Positions 1-6,771 of a stretch of 7,118 nt of DNA are shown piece after piece. The DNA comes from Candidatus Hydrogenedentota bacterium (GTDB lineage: Bacteria; Hydrogenedentota; Hydrogenedentia; Hydrogenedentales; CAITNO01): the NCBI GenBank assembly GCA_011046175.1, contig DSBB01000292.1:1-7118 (forward strand). The letters run 5' to 3'. Both the position numbers and the translations under genes were made by a program. Each line of letters starts with the position of its first letter. Position 1 is the stretch's first letter. The notes under the pieces were generated by a model. The model ran no database searches, was not told the origin of the DNA, and saw only the letters and a list, made by a program, of their open reading frames with translations.

Positions 1-821
1 CCTTTATACTGACCGTTCACGATATGTGCTTTTTTCGGCATCCGCAGTGGTTCTCCCGCAGCCGTTCCTTGTATTATCACTATGTCATGGCGGCAGGCAT
101 CCGTGCCGCAGCCCATATCCTTGCCGATTCCCAAGCCACCGCAAAAGACATCATGGAACTCATGAACATTCCGGAATCACGCATTGACGTTGTGCCCCTT
201 GGCGTTGACGAACACTTTAGACCCGCTTCTGAAGAACAAAAAAGGGCGTTGCGAGAAACTTATCATCTGCCGGAACAGTTTTTTCTCTTCGTAGGCACAC
301 TGGAACCCAGAAAAAATCTTGCGTGTTTGCTTCAGGCGTGGCGCCGTGTTCGGGAACAGGCGCCGCCGATGGTCATTACAGGACGCCGCGGATGGGGCGA
401 TAGCGGCGTTGCCGGACACGAAACCGACAGAAACTTGATTCTGTTGGGTCACATACCGCAGGAACATCTGCCCGCGCTTTACAGCGCCGCAACCGCATTC
501 GTTTGGCCAAGCCTGATGGAAGGGTTCGGGCTGCCGCCCCTCGAGGCAATGGCGTGCGGCGCGCCGGTGCTGACTTCAAACACTTCGAGTCTTCCTGAAG
601 TGGCCGGCGACGCCGCGATTCTGGTTGACCCGTTAAGTGTTGACGCCATTGCGGACGCAATGCGCGCCCTGGCGCGGAACGCTGAATTGCGAGAAGAGTT
701 GCGGAAAAAAGGGTTGCAACGCGCCTCTTATTTCCGCTGGCGGACAACGGCGGAAAAAACCATAAAAACCTATGAAAAGGTCGCCTATGGCAATAAGCAG
801 GTTGCACACGGCAACCTTTAA
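1..821 (+). CDS. Glycosyltransferase family 4 (GT-B fold), 3' part; 5' end outside window
   Basis: Transfers a sugar from an activated (nucleotide-sugar) donor onto a glycan or lipid-linked acceptor, probably at the cytoplasmic face during surface-polysaccharide synthesis; donor and acceptor cannot be read from the sequence. The frame is open to the left edge. The residues before the first ATG (position 24) read ILTVHDM, the conserved TVHD segment of GT4 enzymes, so that ATG is internal and the true start lies upstream. Counting from it, ADSQATAKDI (about 34-43) and VVPLGVD (56-62) are the usual linker motifs. FVGTLEPRKN (89-98) opens the C-terminal Rossmann domain. E166-x7-E174 (EGFGLPPLE) is the donor-binding EX7E motif, followed by LPEVAGDAAILVDP (190-203). 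The last residues (VAYGNKQVAHGNL) are a short internal duplication outside the fold. The family is certain; the specificity is unknown. The following gene is unrelated and has its own candidate promoter. Confidence 0.93.
   Translation, partial: FILTVHDMCFFRHPQWFSRSRSLYYHYVMAAGIRAAAHILADSQATAKDIMELMNIPESRIDVVPLGVDEHFRPASEEQKRALRETYHLPEQFFLFVGTLEPRKNLACLLQAWRRVREQAPPMVITGRRGWGDSGVAGHETDRNLILLGHIPQEHLPALYSAATAFVWPSLMEGFGLPPLEAMACGAPVLTSNTSSLPEVAGDAAILVDPLSVDAIADAMRALARNAELREELRKKGLQRASYFRWRTTAEKTIKTYEKVAYGNKQVAHGNL
778..814 (+). repeat. Imperfect tandem repeat, 16-base unit with 21-base period, at glycosyltransferase 3' end
   Basis: AGGTCGCCTATGGCAA (778-793) is followed 21 bases later by AGGTTGCACACGGCAA (799-814). 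The copies match at 12 of 16 positions and lie in the same reading frame, giving VAYGN then VAHGN. The period is exactly seven codons, so the repeat lengthens the C-terminus without breaking the frame. It looks like a small slippage duplication at the gene end. Confidence 0.6.
799..817 (+). terminator. Hairpin overlapping the last codons of the glycosyltransferase; weak terminator candidate
   Basis: AGGTTGC (799-805) and GCAACCT (811-817) are perfect 7-bp complements separated by the loop ACACG. The hairpin ends two bases before the TAA stop codon, and only TTTA follows, so the U-tract expected of an intrinsic terminator is poor. It could attenuate read-through, protect the 3' end, or simply result from the local repeat. 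The -35 candidate of the next gene lies within its left arm. Confidence 0.35.
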
Positions 822-831
822 CGCATACAAT
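802..831 (+). promoter_or_regulatory. Candidate sigma-70-type promoter for the isomerase-like gene
   Basis: TTGCAC (802-807) and TACAAT (826-831) are separated by 18 bases, close to the vegetative consensus. They sit about 60 bases upstream of the ATG at 893. The -35 element lies in the end of the preceding coding region. This would give the isomerase-like gene transcription independent of the glycosyltransferase. Assigned by eye only. Confidence 0.35.
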
Positions 832-892
832 CTACGCGAGAAACGGCATCTCCATTAAACATCAAGATGCACAACCTTTTGGGAGACTCATC

Positions 893-2488
893 ATGGCATC
901 AGCAAAAACCGTATATCTCGTTTCCAATGGCGACTTCCGTGAAGCCGCCTGTGTCGCAGGATGGGCCTTGCAGAACAAAACCCTCAAACAGGTGGGACGC
1001 GCCCTCAAAACCCTCGGTTATAACACGGAAGTCCTGCCCAAATTCGACAAGAAAAAAAAGCATGGCTTTCTGACGCGGCAAAGCGAAGGCACGGAGGCTT
1101 TCTCCAAGATTGACCCGAAGGCGCCCGTCATTGTCGTACTGAATATCTGGGCGTACGCCCATCACGTGTGCGGACCGCTGCAAACGCACCAAGGGCCTAT
1201 TCTGCTGCTCGCCAATTTTGACGGAACATTTCCAGGGCTGGTGGCGCTGCTTAATCATTCCGCAAGTCTTGACCGCTTAAACGTGAAGCATTCGCGCCTC
1301 TGGAGCGAGACATTTAGCAACGATCCGTTTTTCATGGACAACCTGACCGCATGGCTGAAAACAGGCGTTATCAAACACTCAACCAACCATCTTCACAACG
1401 CGGCAAAACTGAAACTCTCCCCGGCGGCGGAGAAACTCGGCAAACAACTGGCCGAGACCATCAAGCGGGAAAGGCGCATCATGGGGCAGTTTGATCCGGG
1501 CTGCATGGGCATGTTGAACGCCGTAATGGACCCGGCAAAATTGGGCGCGGCGGGCATGCCCATTGAATATTTGAACCAAAGCGACCTGCTTGCCGAAATG
1601 GCGTTGGTCAGTGACGAAGAAGCCCAGAAGCACCTCAATTACCTGCTGCGCAAGGGCGCGAATTTCCATTGGGGCGTCAACCAATTCACAGACTTGGTCT
1701 ACGACCAGGTGTTGTCCCAAATGAAAATGTATGCGGCGGCATGTCGTTTTGTCGCGCGGTACGGCTTGAGCACCATCGGCATTCCCTATCAATATGGGCT
1801 GGTGCGTTGCGTGCCCGCTTCCGACTTGGTCGAAGGCATGCTGAACAACAGCGACCGCCCGCCGGTGAAATCGCCCGATACCAAACAGGCGGTTTTCCAG
1901 GGCAAGCCCATTCCGCACTTTAACGAGGGCGACATTGGCGCAGGGGTGCCGCAGCTGCTCATGAATGAGATTTACACCATGAAAGGCATGCCGCCGGAGA
2001 CGACCCTGCACGATGTGCGCTGGGGCGGTGAATACGACGGAAAATACGTATGGGTGTTTCTCATCTCCGGCGGCGCGCCGCCAGCCCATTTCGGCGGCTG
2101 GAAAAAGACTCATGTATACCGGCAGCCGCCAGGATATTTCCCCCTTGGCGGCGGCACCTGCTCCGGCGTTTCCAAACCCGGAATCATCACATGGGCGCGT
2201 TGCTACGAAGCGTTCGGCCAGATGGGCATGGACTGCGGGACGGGCGAGGTGCTGGAGTTGCCGGAAAGCGAACTGGAAAATCGCCTGCGAAGCACTAATC
2301 CTGAATGGCCCATCGCCAACGTTCACATCCCCGGCTATGGACGCGACGAATTGATGGCTACCCACATGTCCAACCATATTGTCATGGGTTACGGCGACAT
2401 CCTTCAGGAACTTGTGGCGCTGTGCCGGAACCTTGGAATTAAAACCCGTGTTGCCGGCGATGCCGCAAAGGCGCTCAAAAAGAAGTAA
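893..2488 (+). CDS. L-fucose isomerase superfamily protein (cytoplasmic aldose-ketose isomerase-like)
   Basis: Probably a metal-dependent aldose-ketose isomerase acting on a deoxysugar or pentose in the cytoplasm; the substrate is not predictable. The 531 residues have no signal peptide. N-terminal Rossmann-like domains contain VIVVLNIW (79-86) and a PILLLANFDGTFPGLVALL stretch (102-120). GCMGMLNAVMDP (203-214) followed by GMPIEYLNQSDL (221-232) matches the GRGMG...FGIDVEHIDQ region of FucI. In the C-terminal domain, NEGDIGAG (344-351) supplies E345 and LHDVRW (372-377) supplies D374, corresponding to the FucI Mn2+ ligands Glu337 and Asp361 of E. coli. THMSNHIVMGYGD (490-502) near the end supplies the third ligand His (H491 or H495). 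Length is near that of FucI (~590), slightly shorter. The start is set by GGGAGA (881-886), six bases before the ATG. The sequence is clearly divergent, so calling it FucI itself would be unsafe. Confidence 0.8.
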   Translation: MASAKTVYLVSNGDFREAACVAGWALQNKTLKQVGRALKTLGYNTEVLPKFDKKKKHGFLTRQSEGTEAFSKIDPKAPVIVVLNIWAYAHHVCGPLQTHQGPILLLANFDGTFPGLVALLNHSASLDRLNVKHSRLWSETFSNDPFFMDNLTAWLKTGVIKHSTNHLHNAAKLKLSPAAEKLGKQLAETIKRERRIMGQFDPGCMGMLNAVMDPAKLGAAGMPIEYLNQSDLLAEMALVSDEEAQKHLNYLLRKGANFHWGVNQFTDLVYDQVLSQMKMYAAACRFVARYGLSTIGIPYQYGLVRCVPASDLVEGMLNNSDRPPVKSPDTKQAVFQGKPIPHFNEGDIGAGVPQLLMNEIYTMKGMPPETTLHDVRWGGEYDGKYVWVFLISGGAPPAHFGGWKKTHVYRQPPGYFPLGGGTCSGVSKPGIITWARCYEAFGQMGMDCGTGEVLELPESELENRLRSTNPEWPIANVHIPGYGRDELMATHMSNHIVMGYGDILQELVALCRNLGIKTRVAGDAAKALKKK

Positions 2489-2766
2489 CCCTCTGCACAT
2501 ATCACTTACGGGCAGCTTGTTGTACATAAAACAGGATGCACTTGTTTTTCTGGAATATCCTGATTATCCCGTTTCATCTTTGGGTGCGGATATAAACGGA
2601 TGGCTTTTTCGGGTTTCACTGCCCGACACTCTTTACATTAAGTCTATTTTTGACACTAAAGTGACCACATCCAACGAAGTGGGAAATAGCATTGACATTT
2701 TGATATACTTTCATACAAGGGAATGGTGGTCTGTTTTCTTGGTCGCAACAGAGACAGGAATATAAG
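2489..2766 (+). other. Intergenic region, AT-richer, without a convincing gene
   Basis: This 278-base gap separates the isomerase-like gene from the CoA-transferase gene. An open frame runs through it from inside the upstream gene, but it has no start or ribosome site of its own and does not read like a protein family. Visible elements are a small inverted repeat TCGGG/CCCGA (2609-2613 and 2622-2626, loop 8) and two TTGACA boxes (2650-2655 and 2692-2697). There is also a 10-base palindrome CACTAAAGTG (2654-2663), which might be an operator half-site pair. Nothing resembling a riboswitch or tRNA was recognised. Confidence 0.5.
2701..2709 (+). promoter_or_regulatory. Candidate extended -10 promoter element for the CoA-transferase gene
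   Basis: TGATATACT fits an extended -10 (TG-N-TATACT) about 58 bases before the ATG at 2767. No -35 lies at the normal distance: the nearby TTGACA (2692-2697) is only six bases away and cannot pair with it. Extended -10 promoters can work without a good -35, but the call remains weak. Confidence 0.3.
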
Positions 2767-4470
2767 ATGAACATTCTAACCAAAGGCAAGATTATCCTTC
2801 ATGTGGTCCGCTGGCTCTTGACTTGGAAAAAACATGACTGCCATTACCCCTCCCCAGTCCCGGAAAACCCGAAATTCATGACCGCTTGGGACGCTGTGGC
2901 CCTTATCAGGGACGGCGCGGTCATGGCCACATCCGGCATTGGCGGCAATCAACGCTGTTCGCTTATGTATTGGGCCATTCGCGAGCGTTTCGATGCGGAG
3001 CAACATCCCCGCAATCTCACGGTTGTCTGTATCGGCGGCCAAGGCGGACGCGGCAAGGTGCCGGGCACCCTCGAGGAAATAGCGGTCGAGGGACTGAACT
3101 CGCGCATGTTCACGGGGCACACGGAAACTTTCAAGGGGCAATTAAAGCTGGCTGACGCCGGAAAGATCGAGATTCAATGCATGCCCCAGGGGACATTGAT
3201 GCTGGTGGTGAAGGCGCAAAGCGAGGGACGCGACCATATCATCAACCGCACGGGCGTGGGTACTTTTGTTGATCCCCGCACCGGACGGGGCACACCCGTT
3301 ATGCCTCCGGACGCCGCGCAATATGTGGAGGTGTTGGAGGACGGCAGTCTGAAATATTGGCTGCCGCCTATTGACACTGCCGTATTCAGCGCGCCCGCGG
3401 CAGACCGCAAGGGAAACATCTATGTGAAAAACTGCGCCGTGCTGTGCGAAAGCTATGAGATCGCCAAGGCGGCGCGGCGCAACGGCGGCAAAGTGATCGT
3501 CAATGTGGGACTGCTTGTGGAAGAAGGATACGACGACATCTTTCTGCCCGCAGAAGAGGTGGACGCGGTCGTATATTGGCCCGGCACCGAACAGACAGGA
3601 AGCGTCACGCACAACAAGTATTGGGATTTTCTGACCTTGAACAGCGCCTCCAGCGAGGCTGAAGGGTTGGCAAGACTGAAACTTGTCAACAATATTCTTG
3701 GTATCACCCCCAAACGCAAGCCCATTGACAATGTGCTTGCGCGGCTCGCAACCCGCATCTTTGTTGATCATGCCCGCGCCGGTGATCATGTGGATATCGG
3801 CGTGGGGCTTCCCGAGGAAGTGTCGCGGCTACTGTATGAAAGCGGCGCCATGGACAAGTTGTATATGATGAACGAAAGCGGCGTGTTCGGCGGCGTTTCC
3901 GCGCCCGGCGTCTTTTTCGGCGCCGCCGTAAACCCCAGGGAAATCGTGTCCTCAGCCACCGCATTCGAACGTCTCTATGAACGCTTGGACTGGGCAATCC
4001 TCGGCGCGTTGCAGATTGACAGCGACGGCAACGTAAATGTGTCGAAGCGCGGCGAAGGCGCGATTAACTATGTGGGACCCGGCGGGTTCATAGACCTTGT
4101 TACAAGCGCAAAGTCAATCATGTTTTGCAGCGCATGGGGCGACCGCGCCCAATTTGAGATTGACAACGGGAAAGTGACGGTTGTAAAGCAGGGGAAACCC
4201 AAGTTTATCGGGAAAGTGGATGAAATCACCTTTAACGGGCGTGAGGCCTTGAAACAAGGCAAGCAGGTGTTTTATGTCACCCACGTGGGCGCATTTCGCC
4301 TGACGGAACGCGGCATGGAGCTTATGTGCGTCGTACCCGGCGTGGATGTGCAGAAAGACATCCTGGATGTTTGCCCCATGAAGATTGTATTGCCGGAAAA
4401 GGGCGCGCCTGAAACCGTCTCTCCGGAAATCGTCACCGGAAAAAACTACCGCCTCTCCCTGAACGATTAA
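2767..4470 (+). CDS. Family I acyl-CoA:carboxylate CoA-transferase, YdiF / propionate CoA-transferase type
   Basis: Moves CoA between short-chain acyl-CoA and a carboxylate such as acetate or propionate, through a glutamyl-CoA thioester, in the cytoplasm. At 567 residues it is a fused alpha-beta enzyme, somewhat longer than typical YdiF/propionate CoA-transferases (~520-530). The alpha half has the glycine-rich SGIGG (56-60) and GVGTFVDPRTGRGTPV (163-178), a family hallmark. The beta half begins near 316-330 and carries VDIGVGLPEEV (342-352) and MMNESGVFGG (367-376). E370 is the expected catalytic glutamate. GPGGFID (437-443) is the conserved oxyanion/CoA-site region. AGGAA (2756-2760) lies six bases before the ATG. 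The first ~37 residues (hydrophobic/basic, then a Pro-rich linker) precede the usual family start, and M38 (position 2878) is an alternative start without a visible ribosome site. Exact acyl specificity cannot be read. It is convergent with the sulfatase remnant. Confidence 0.88.
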   Translation: MNILTKGKIILHVVRWLLTWKKHDCHYPSPVPENPKFMTAWDAVALIRDGAVMATSGIGGNQRCSLMYWAIRERFDAEQHPRNLTVVCIGGQGGRGKVPGTLEEIAVEGLNSRMFTGHTETFKGQLKLADAGKIEIQCMPQGTLMLVVKAQSEGRDHIINRTGVGTFVDPRTGRGTPVMPPDAAQYVEVLEDGSLKYWLPPIDTAVFSAPAADRKGNIYVKNCAVLCESYEIAKAARRNGGKVIVNVGLLVEEGYDDIFLPAEEVDAVVYWPGTEQTGSVTHNKYWDFLTLNSASSEAEGLARLKLVNNILGITPKRKPIDNVLARLATRIFVDHARAGDHVDIGVGLPEEVSRLLYESGAMDKLYMMNESGVFGGVSAPGVFFGAAVNPREIVSSATAFERLYERLDWAILGALQIDSDGNVNVSKRGEGAINYVGPGGFIDLVTSAKSIMFCSAWGDRAQFEIDNGKVTVVKQGKPKFIGKVDEITFNGREALKQGKQVFYVTHVGAFRLTERGMELMCVVPGVDVQKDILDVCPMKIVLPEKGAPETVSPEIVTGKNYRLSLND

Positions 4471-4535
4471 CGCCTTGAAACGTGTTTGAAAAATACGCGT
4501 CCCGATGCATTCATCACCACGAACGCTTCTTTCAT

Positions 4536-4930
4536 TCATTTCCGCGCCGGGTCCAAAAGCCATTGTTCATGGAGTTCGGTCAGTTCCGCCACGATTTCGG
4601 GGTGTGCGGCGGCAACCCGTTCGCGCCGCCCGCGTTGCCGGTCAAGCCGTTTCGTTCCGGGTAACGCCCCGTGAGCAAGGCCCCGCGGGATGGCGAGCAC
4701 ACCGTGGACGCCACATAAAATTGCGTAAACCGCACGCCCCGCGCGGCCAGCGCGGCCATATTCGGGGTGCGCAGATCGGTTGCCCCGTAACAGCCCATAT
4801 CCACAGAACCCTGGTCGTCGGTTAATATGAGAATTACGTTCGGGCGCCGCCGTGGCGCCGCGCCAAGCGCGAGCCGCGCCGCGCCAATGCCCAACGATGC
4901 TAAAAACATGCGTCTGCTCCAATCATACAT
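4536..4930 (-). pseudogene. Sulfatase remnant: N-terminus fused out of frame to C-terminus by a large internal deletion
   Basis: The intact ancestor would have been a Tat-exported sulfatase (arylsulfatase A-like, formylglycine-dependent) removing sulfate esters from glycans. From the ATG at 4930 (minus strand), SRRMFLASLG (residues 5-14) is a twin-arginine signal. PNVILILTDDQG (30-41) gives metal ligands D38 and D39. CSPSR (78-82) is the C-x-P-S-R signature whose Cys78 becomes formylglycine, and LLTGRYPERNGL (85-96) follows. Just after NGLPP (104-108) the frame goes out and stops at 4580-4582. The next frame reads VAAAHPEIVAELTELHEQWL to a TGA at 4536-4538, which is the typical extreme C-terminus of sulfatases. 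About 130 residues remain of a usual ~450-500, so roughly 300 residues are missing and the frame is lost. AAGGAG lies nine bases before the chosen ATG; the upstream ATG at 4957 precedes that site and is rejected. Confidence 0.88.
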
Positions 4931-4959
4931 GGTAGTTGACTCCTTGACATGCTGCAACT

Positions 4960-4989
4960 AATATACATGCGCGGACGCCCTAAATCCAA
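4960..4989 (-). promoter_or_regulatory. Candidate promoter for the sulfatase remnant
   Basis: On the minus strand TTGGAT (4989-4984) and TATATT (4965-4960) are separated by 18 bases. They lie about 30 bases upstream of the ATG at 4930, leaving room for the AAGGAG site. The remnant may therefore still be transcribed. Assigned by eye only. Confidence 0.3.
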
Positions 4990-5018
4990 CCGCCGTCACC
5001 GCGATGCCATGCATAATT

Positions 5019-5047
5019 TTGCGCGGCGTTTGCCTCGCTGTTATACT
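5019..5047 (+). promoter_or_regulatory. Candidate sigma-70-type promoter for the Tat-exported isomerase-like gene
   Basis: TTGCGC (5019-5024) and TATACT (5042-5047) have the optimal 17-base spacing, about 55 bases upstream of the ATG at 5102. The site lies in the divergent gap between the sulfatase remnant and this gene, where a promoter is expected. The -10 is close to consensus; the -35 matches only its TTG half. Confidence 0.45.
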
Positions 5048-5101
5048 TAAAGGCGCAGGGTTGTGTTGTTGGTTCATTTTTCAGCCATAAAGGAGCATGT
5101 C

Positions 5102-6739
5102 ATGGATACGCATAAACACCATCATTGTTGTTCACCTTCCGGTTGTTGCGGCGCGAAAGCGCCTTCGGTTTCGAGGCGGCAGTTTCTGGCCGGAACAGGC
5201 GCCCTGGCCATGGGCGGAACACTGTTGCATCAGCTGGGCGGACAAACCGCGGCGGCGGCGCCGCCTTTGGTGCCACGCGCGCTTGGGCGGAGCAAACCGC
5301 TGCGCATTCAACCGGTGCTTGCCTATCAGATATATCACTACCGTGATGCCACTTCATGGCGCGGCTGGTCGGGTCTCATCACGGAGCAGCATGCCGAAGA
5401 AGAACGCAACCGCATCAAAACGGAACTGGCGGCTATGGCGGAAAAAGCGGATTTCCCGCTGGAACTGCTGCCGCTCGTTTCGGCGCGCAATAATGAAGAA
5501 GCGAAAGACGTCGCCAACGCCGACCATGACGGCGTATTGATTTTCGGCGCAAGCGGCGGCACCGACCTGATTATTTCGCTTGCAAATCCCGAGAAACACA
5601 ATCTCATGTTTGTGCGTCATCGCACAGGTCCCGCCTATCTCTGGTATGAAATTGTGCATCCCCGGTTCCTGCGCCGAGAACAAGACGCCCCACAGGGAAC
5701 GGGCGGCATGAGTTACAGCGACGTGGTGGTGGACGACTATGACGAGGTGTTGTGGCGGCTGCGCGCCTTGCACGGTCTGAAAAACATCAGGGGCAAGAGG
5801 ATTGTCTGCATCGGAGGCGCGCTCGGCTGGGACAAAGGCGGCAACAGCGGCGCCATGCAACGGGCGCGCGACCTCTGGGGGTTGGACATGATCGAAGTGC
5901 CTTATGACGAAATGAAAGTGCGCATCAACAAGGCCTTTGACAACAAGGAACTGGTGGCGCGATGCGTCGCCCAGTCCCGCGAATATCTGGCGCAGCCGGG
6001 CGTCACCTTGATGCCCCGGCAGGAACAACTTACCACCCAAGAACTGGTGGACGGAAAAGGTTCCAAGCAGACGCTGGAACAAATGCGGGACTTCACCGAC
6101 CGCGCGTTTGTGCTGACCGAAGTGTTTCGCGAACTGATGGCGGAACATGACACGGACGCCATCACCGTGGGACATTGCATGGGCGCCATCATCCCCATGG
6201 CGCAGACCACAGCATGCATGTGCCTGACCCTGATAAACGACGAAGGCGGCCTGGCCTTCTGCGAATCCGATTTTGTGGTCATCCCGTCCGGCATTCTGCT
6301 CCATTACATCAGCAACAAGCCGGTGTTCCTGTGCAATCCCACCTATCCGCACAACGGCATGATTACGGTGGCACATTGTTCCGCGCCACGCAAGATGAGC
6401 GGCGAACACTATGACGACGTGCTGATCCGCACCCACTTCGAGTCCGACTACGGCGCGGCGCCCAAGGTCGCACTGAAACAAGGCCAGAACATGACCGCGT
6501 TGGTCTGCGATTTCGCAAGTGAACGCTGGATGGGGCTCGAAGGCGTAGTGCTGGAGAATCCCGCGCTCGACATCTGCACCACCCAGTCCGACCTGCAGAT
6601 TAACGGCGACTGCAAACGGCTCGCCGAAGAGATGCGCGGCTTTCATTGGATGACCTGCTACGGCAACTACCTGCGCGAAGTGGGTTACGCCCTCGAGAAG
6701 GTCGGCGTGGACTGGCTGGACATAAGCACGAAAGCGTGA
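5102..6739 (+). CDS. Tat-exported protein of L-fucose/L-arabinose isomerase fold with altered metal ligands
   Basis: Function unknown; probably binds or processes a sugar outside the cytoplasm. The 545 residues start with a His/Cys-rich stretch (HKHHHCC at 4-10, CC at 15-16), then VSRRQFLAG (23-31), a hydrophobic core and an Ala-rich region (50-53): a Tat signal. RIQPVLAY (68-75) begins the mature domain. DGVLIFGASGG (143-153), HRTGPAYLWYEIVHPRFL (173-190) and KRIVCIGGALGW (232-243) are like the N-terminal domains of sugar isomerases. CESD (387-390), NKPVFLCNPTY (405-415), AHCSAPR (424-430) and FHWMTCYGNYLREV (514-527) parallel the C-terminal domain pattern CEAD / PxFFxD / WHCGxAP / HHxxxxYGDyxxEL. 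E388 and the His residues are kept, but the expected Asp positions are Asn412 and Asn522. The start is fixed by AAAGGAG (5089-5095), six bases before the ATG; an in-frame ATG at 5063 lacks such a site. The downstream secreted-protein frame begins 32 bases after its stop and is likely co-transcribed. Confidence 0.75.
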   Translation: MDTHKHHHCCSPSGCCGAKAPSVSRRQFLAGTGALAMGGTLLHQLGGQTAAAAPPLVPRALGRSKPLRIQPVLAYQIYHYRDATSWRGWSGLITEQHAEEERNRIKTELAAMAEKADFPLELLPLVSARNNEEAKDVANADHDGVLIFGASGGTDLIISLANPEKHNLMFVRHRTGPAYLWYEIVHPRFLRREQDAPQGTGGMSYSDVVVDDYDEVLWRLRALHGLKNIRGKRIVCIGGALGWDKGGNSGAMQRARDLWGLDMIEVPYDEMKVRINKAFDNKELVARCVAQSREYLAQPGVTLMPRQEQLTTQELVDGKGSKQTLEQMRDFTDRAFVLTEVFRELMAEHDTDAITVGHCMGAIIPMAQTTACMCLTLINDEGGLAFCESDFVVIPSGILLHYISNKPVFLCNPTYPHNGMITVAHCSAPRKMSGEHYDDVLIRTHFESDYGAAPKVALKQGQNMTALVCDFASERWMGLEGVVLENPALDICTTQSDLQINGDCKRLAEEMRGFHWMTCYGNYLREVGYALEKVGVDWLDISTKA

Positions 6740-6771
6740 TTTGCCAACAAAGACGTCTGGCGATAGAAACC

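Noticed and set aside
24..26. ATG as start of the glycosyltransferase
   Set aside because: It lies inside the conserved TVHD(M/L) segment and the frame is open to the left edge, so the gene begins upstream of the window.
1379..2527. 382-residue minus-strand frame
   Set aside because: Antisense shadow of the isomerase-like gene caused by GC-rich third positions; the plus-strand frame carries family motifs and a ribosome site.
2379..2765. 128-residue plus-strand frame spanning the end of the isomerase-like gene and the gap
   Set aside because: It starts in a shifted frame within a solid gene, has no ribosome site, and its intergenic half does not resemble any family.
4482..4825. Small plus-strand frames over the sulfatase remnant
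   Set aside because: Their translations are low-complexity Arg/Ala/Pro-rich, and the minus strand has clear sulfatase motifs.
4944..4967. TTGACA (4944-4949) with TATACA (4962-4967) as a plus-strand promoter
   Set aside because: Spacing is only 12 bases; the TTGCGC/TATACT pair at 5019-5047 is far better placed.
5063..5101. Upstream in-frame ATG at 5063 for the exported protein
   Set aside because: No ribosome site, and it would put 13 extra residues before the His/Cys stretch; AAAGGAG is correctly spaced for 5102.
5354..6646. 430-residue minus-strand frame
   Set aside because: Antisense shadow of the exported isomerase-like gene; no recognisable motifs, no start signal.
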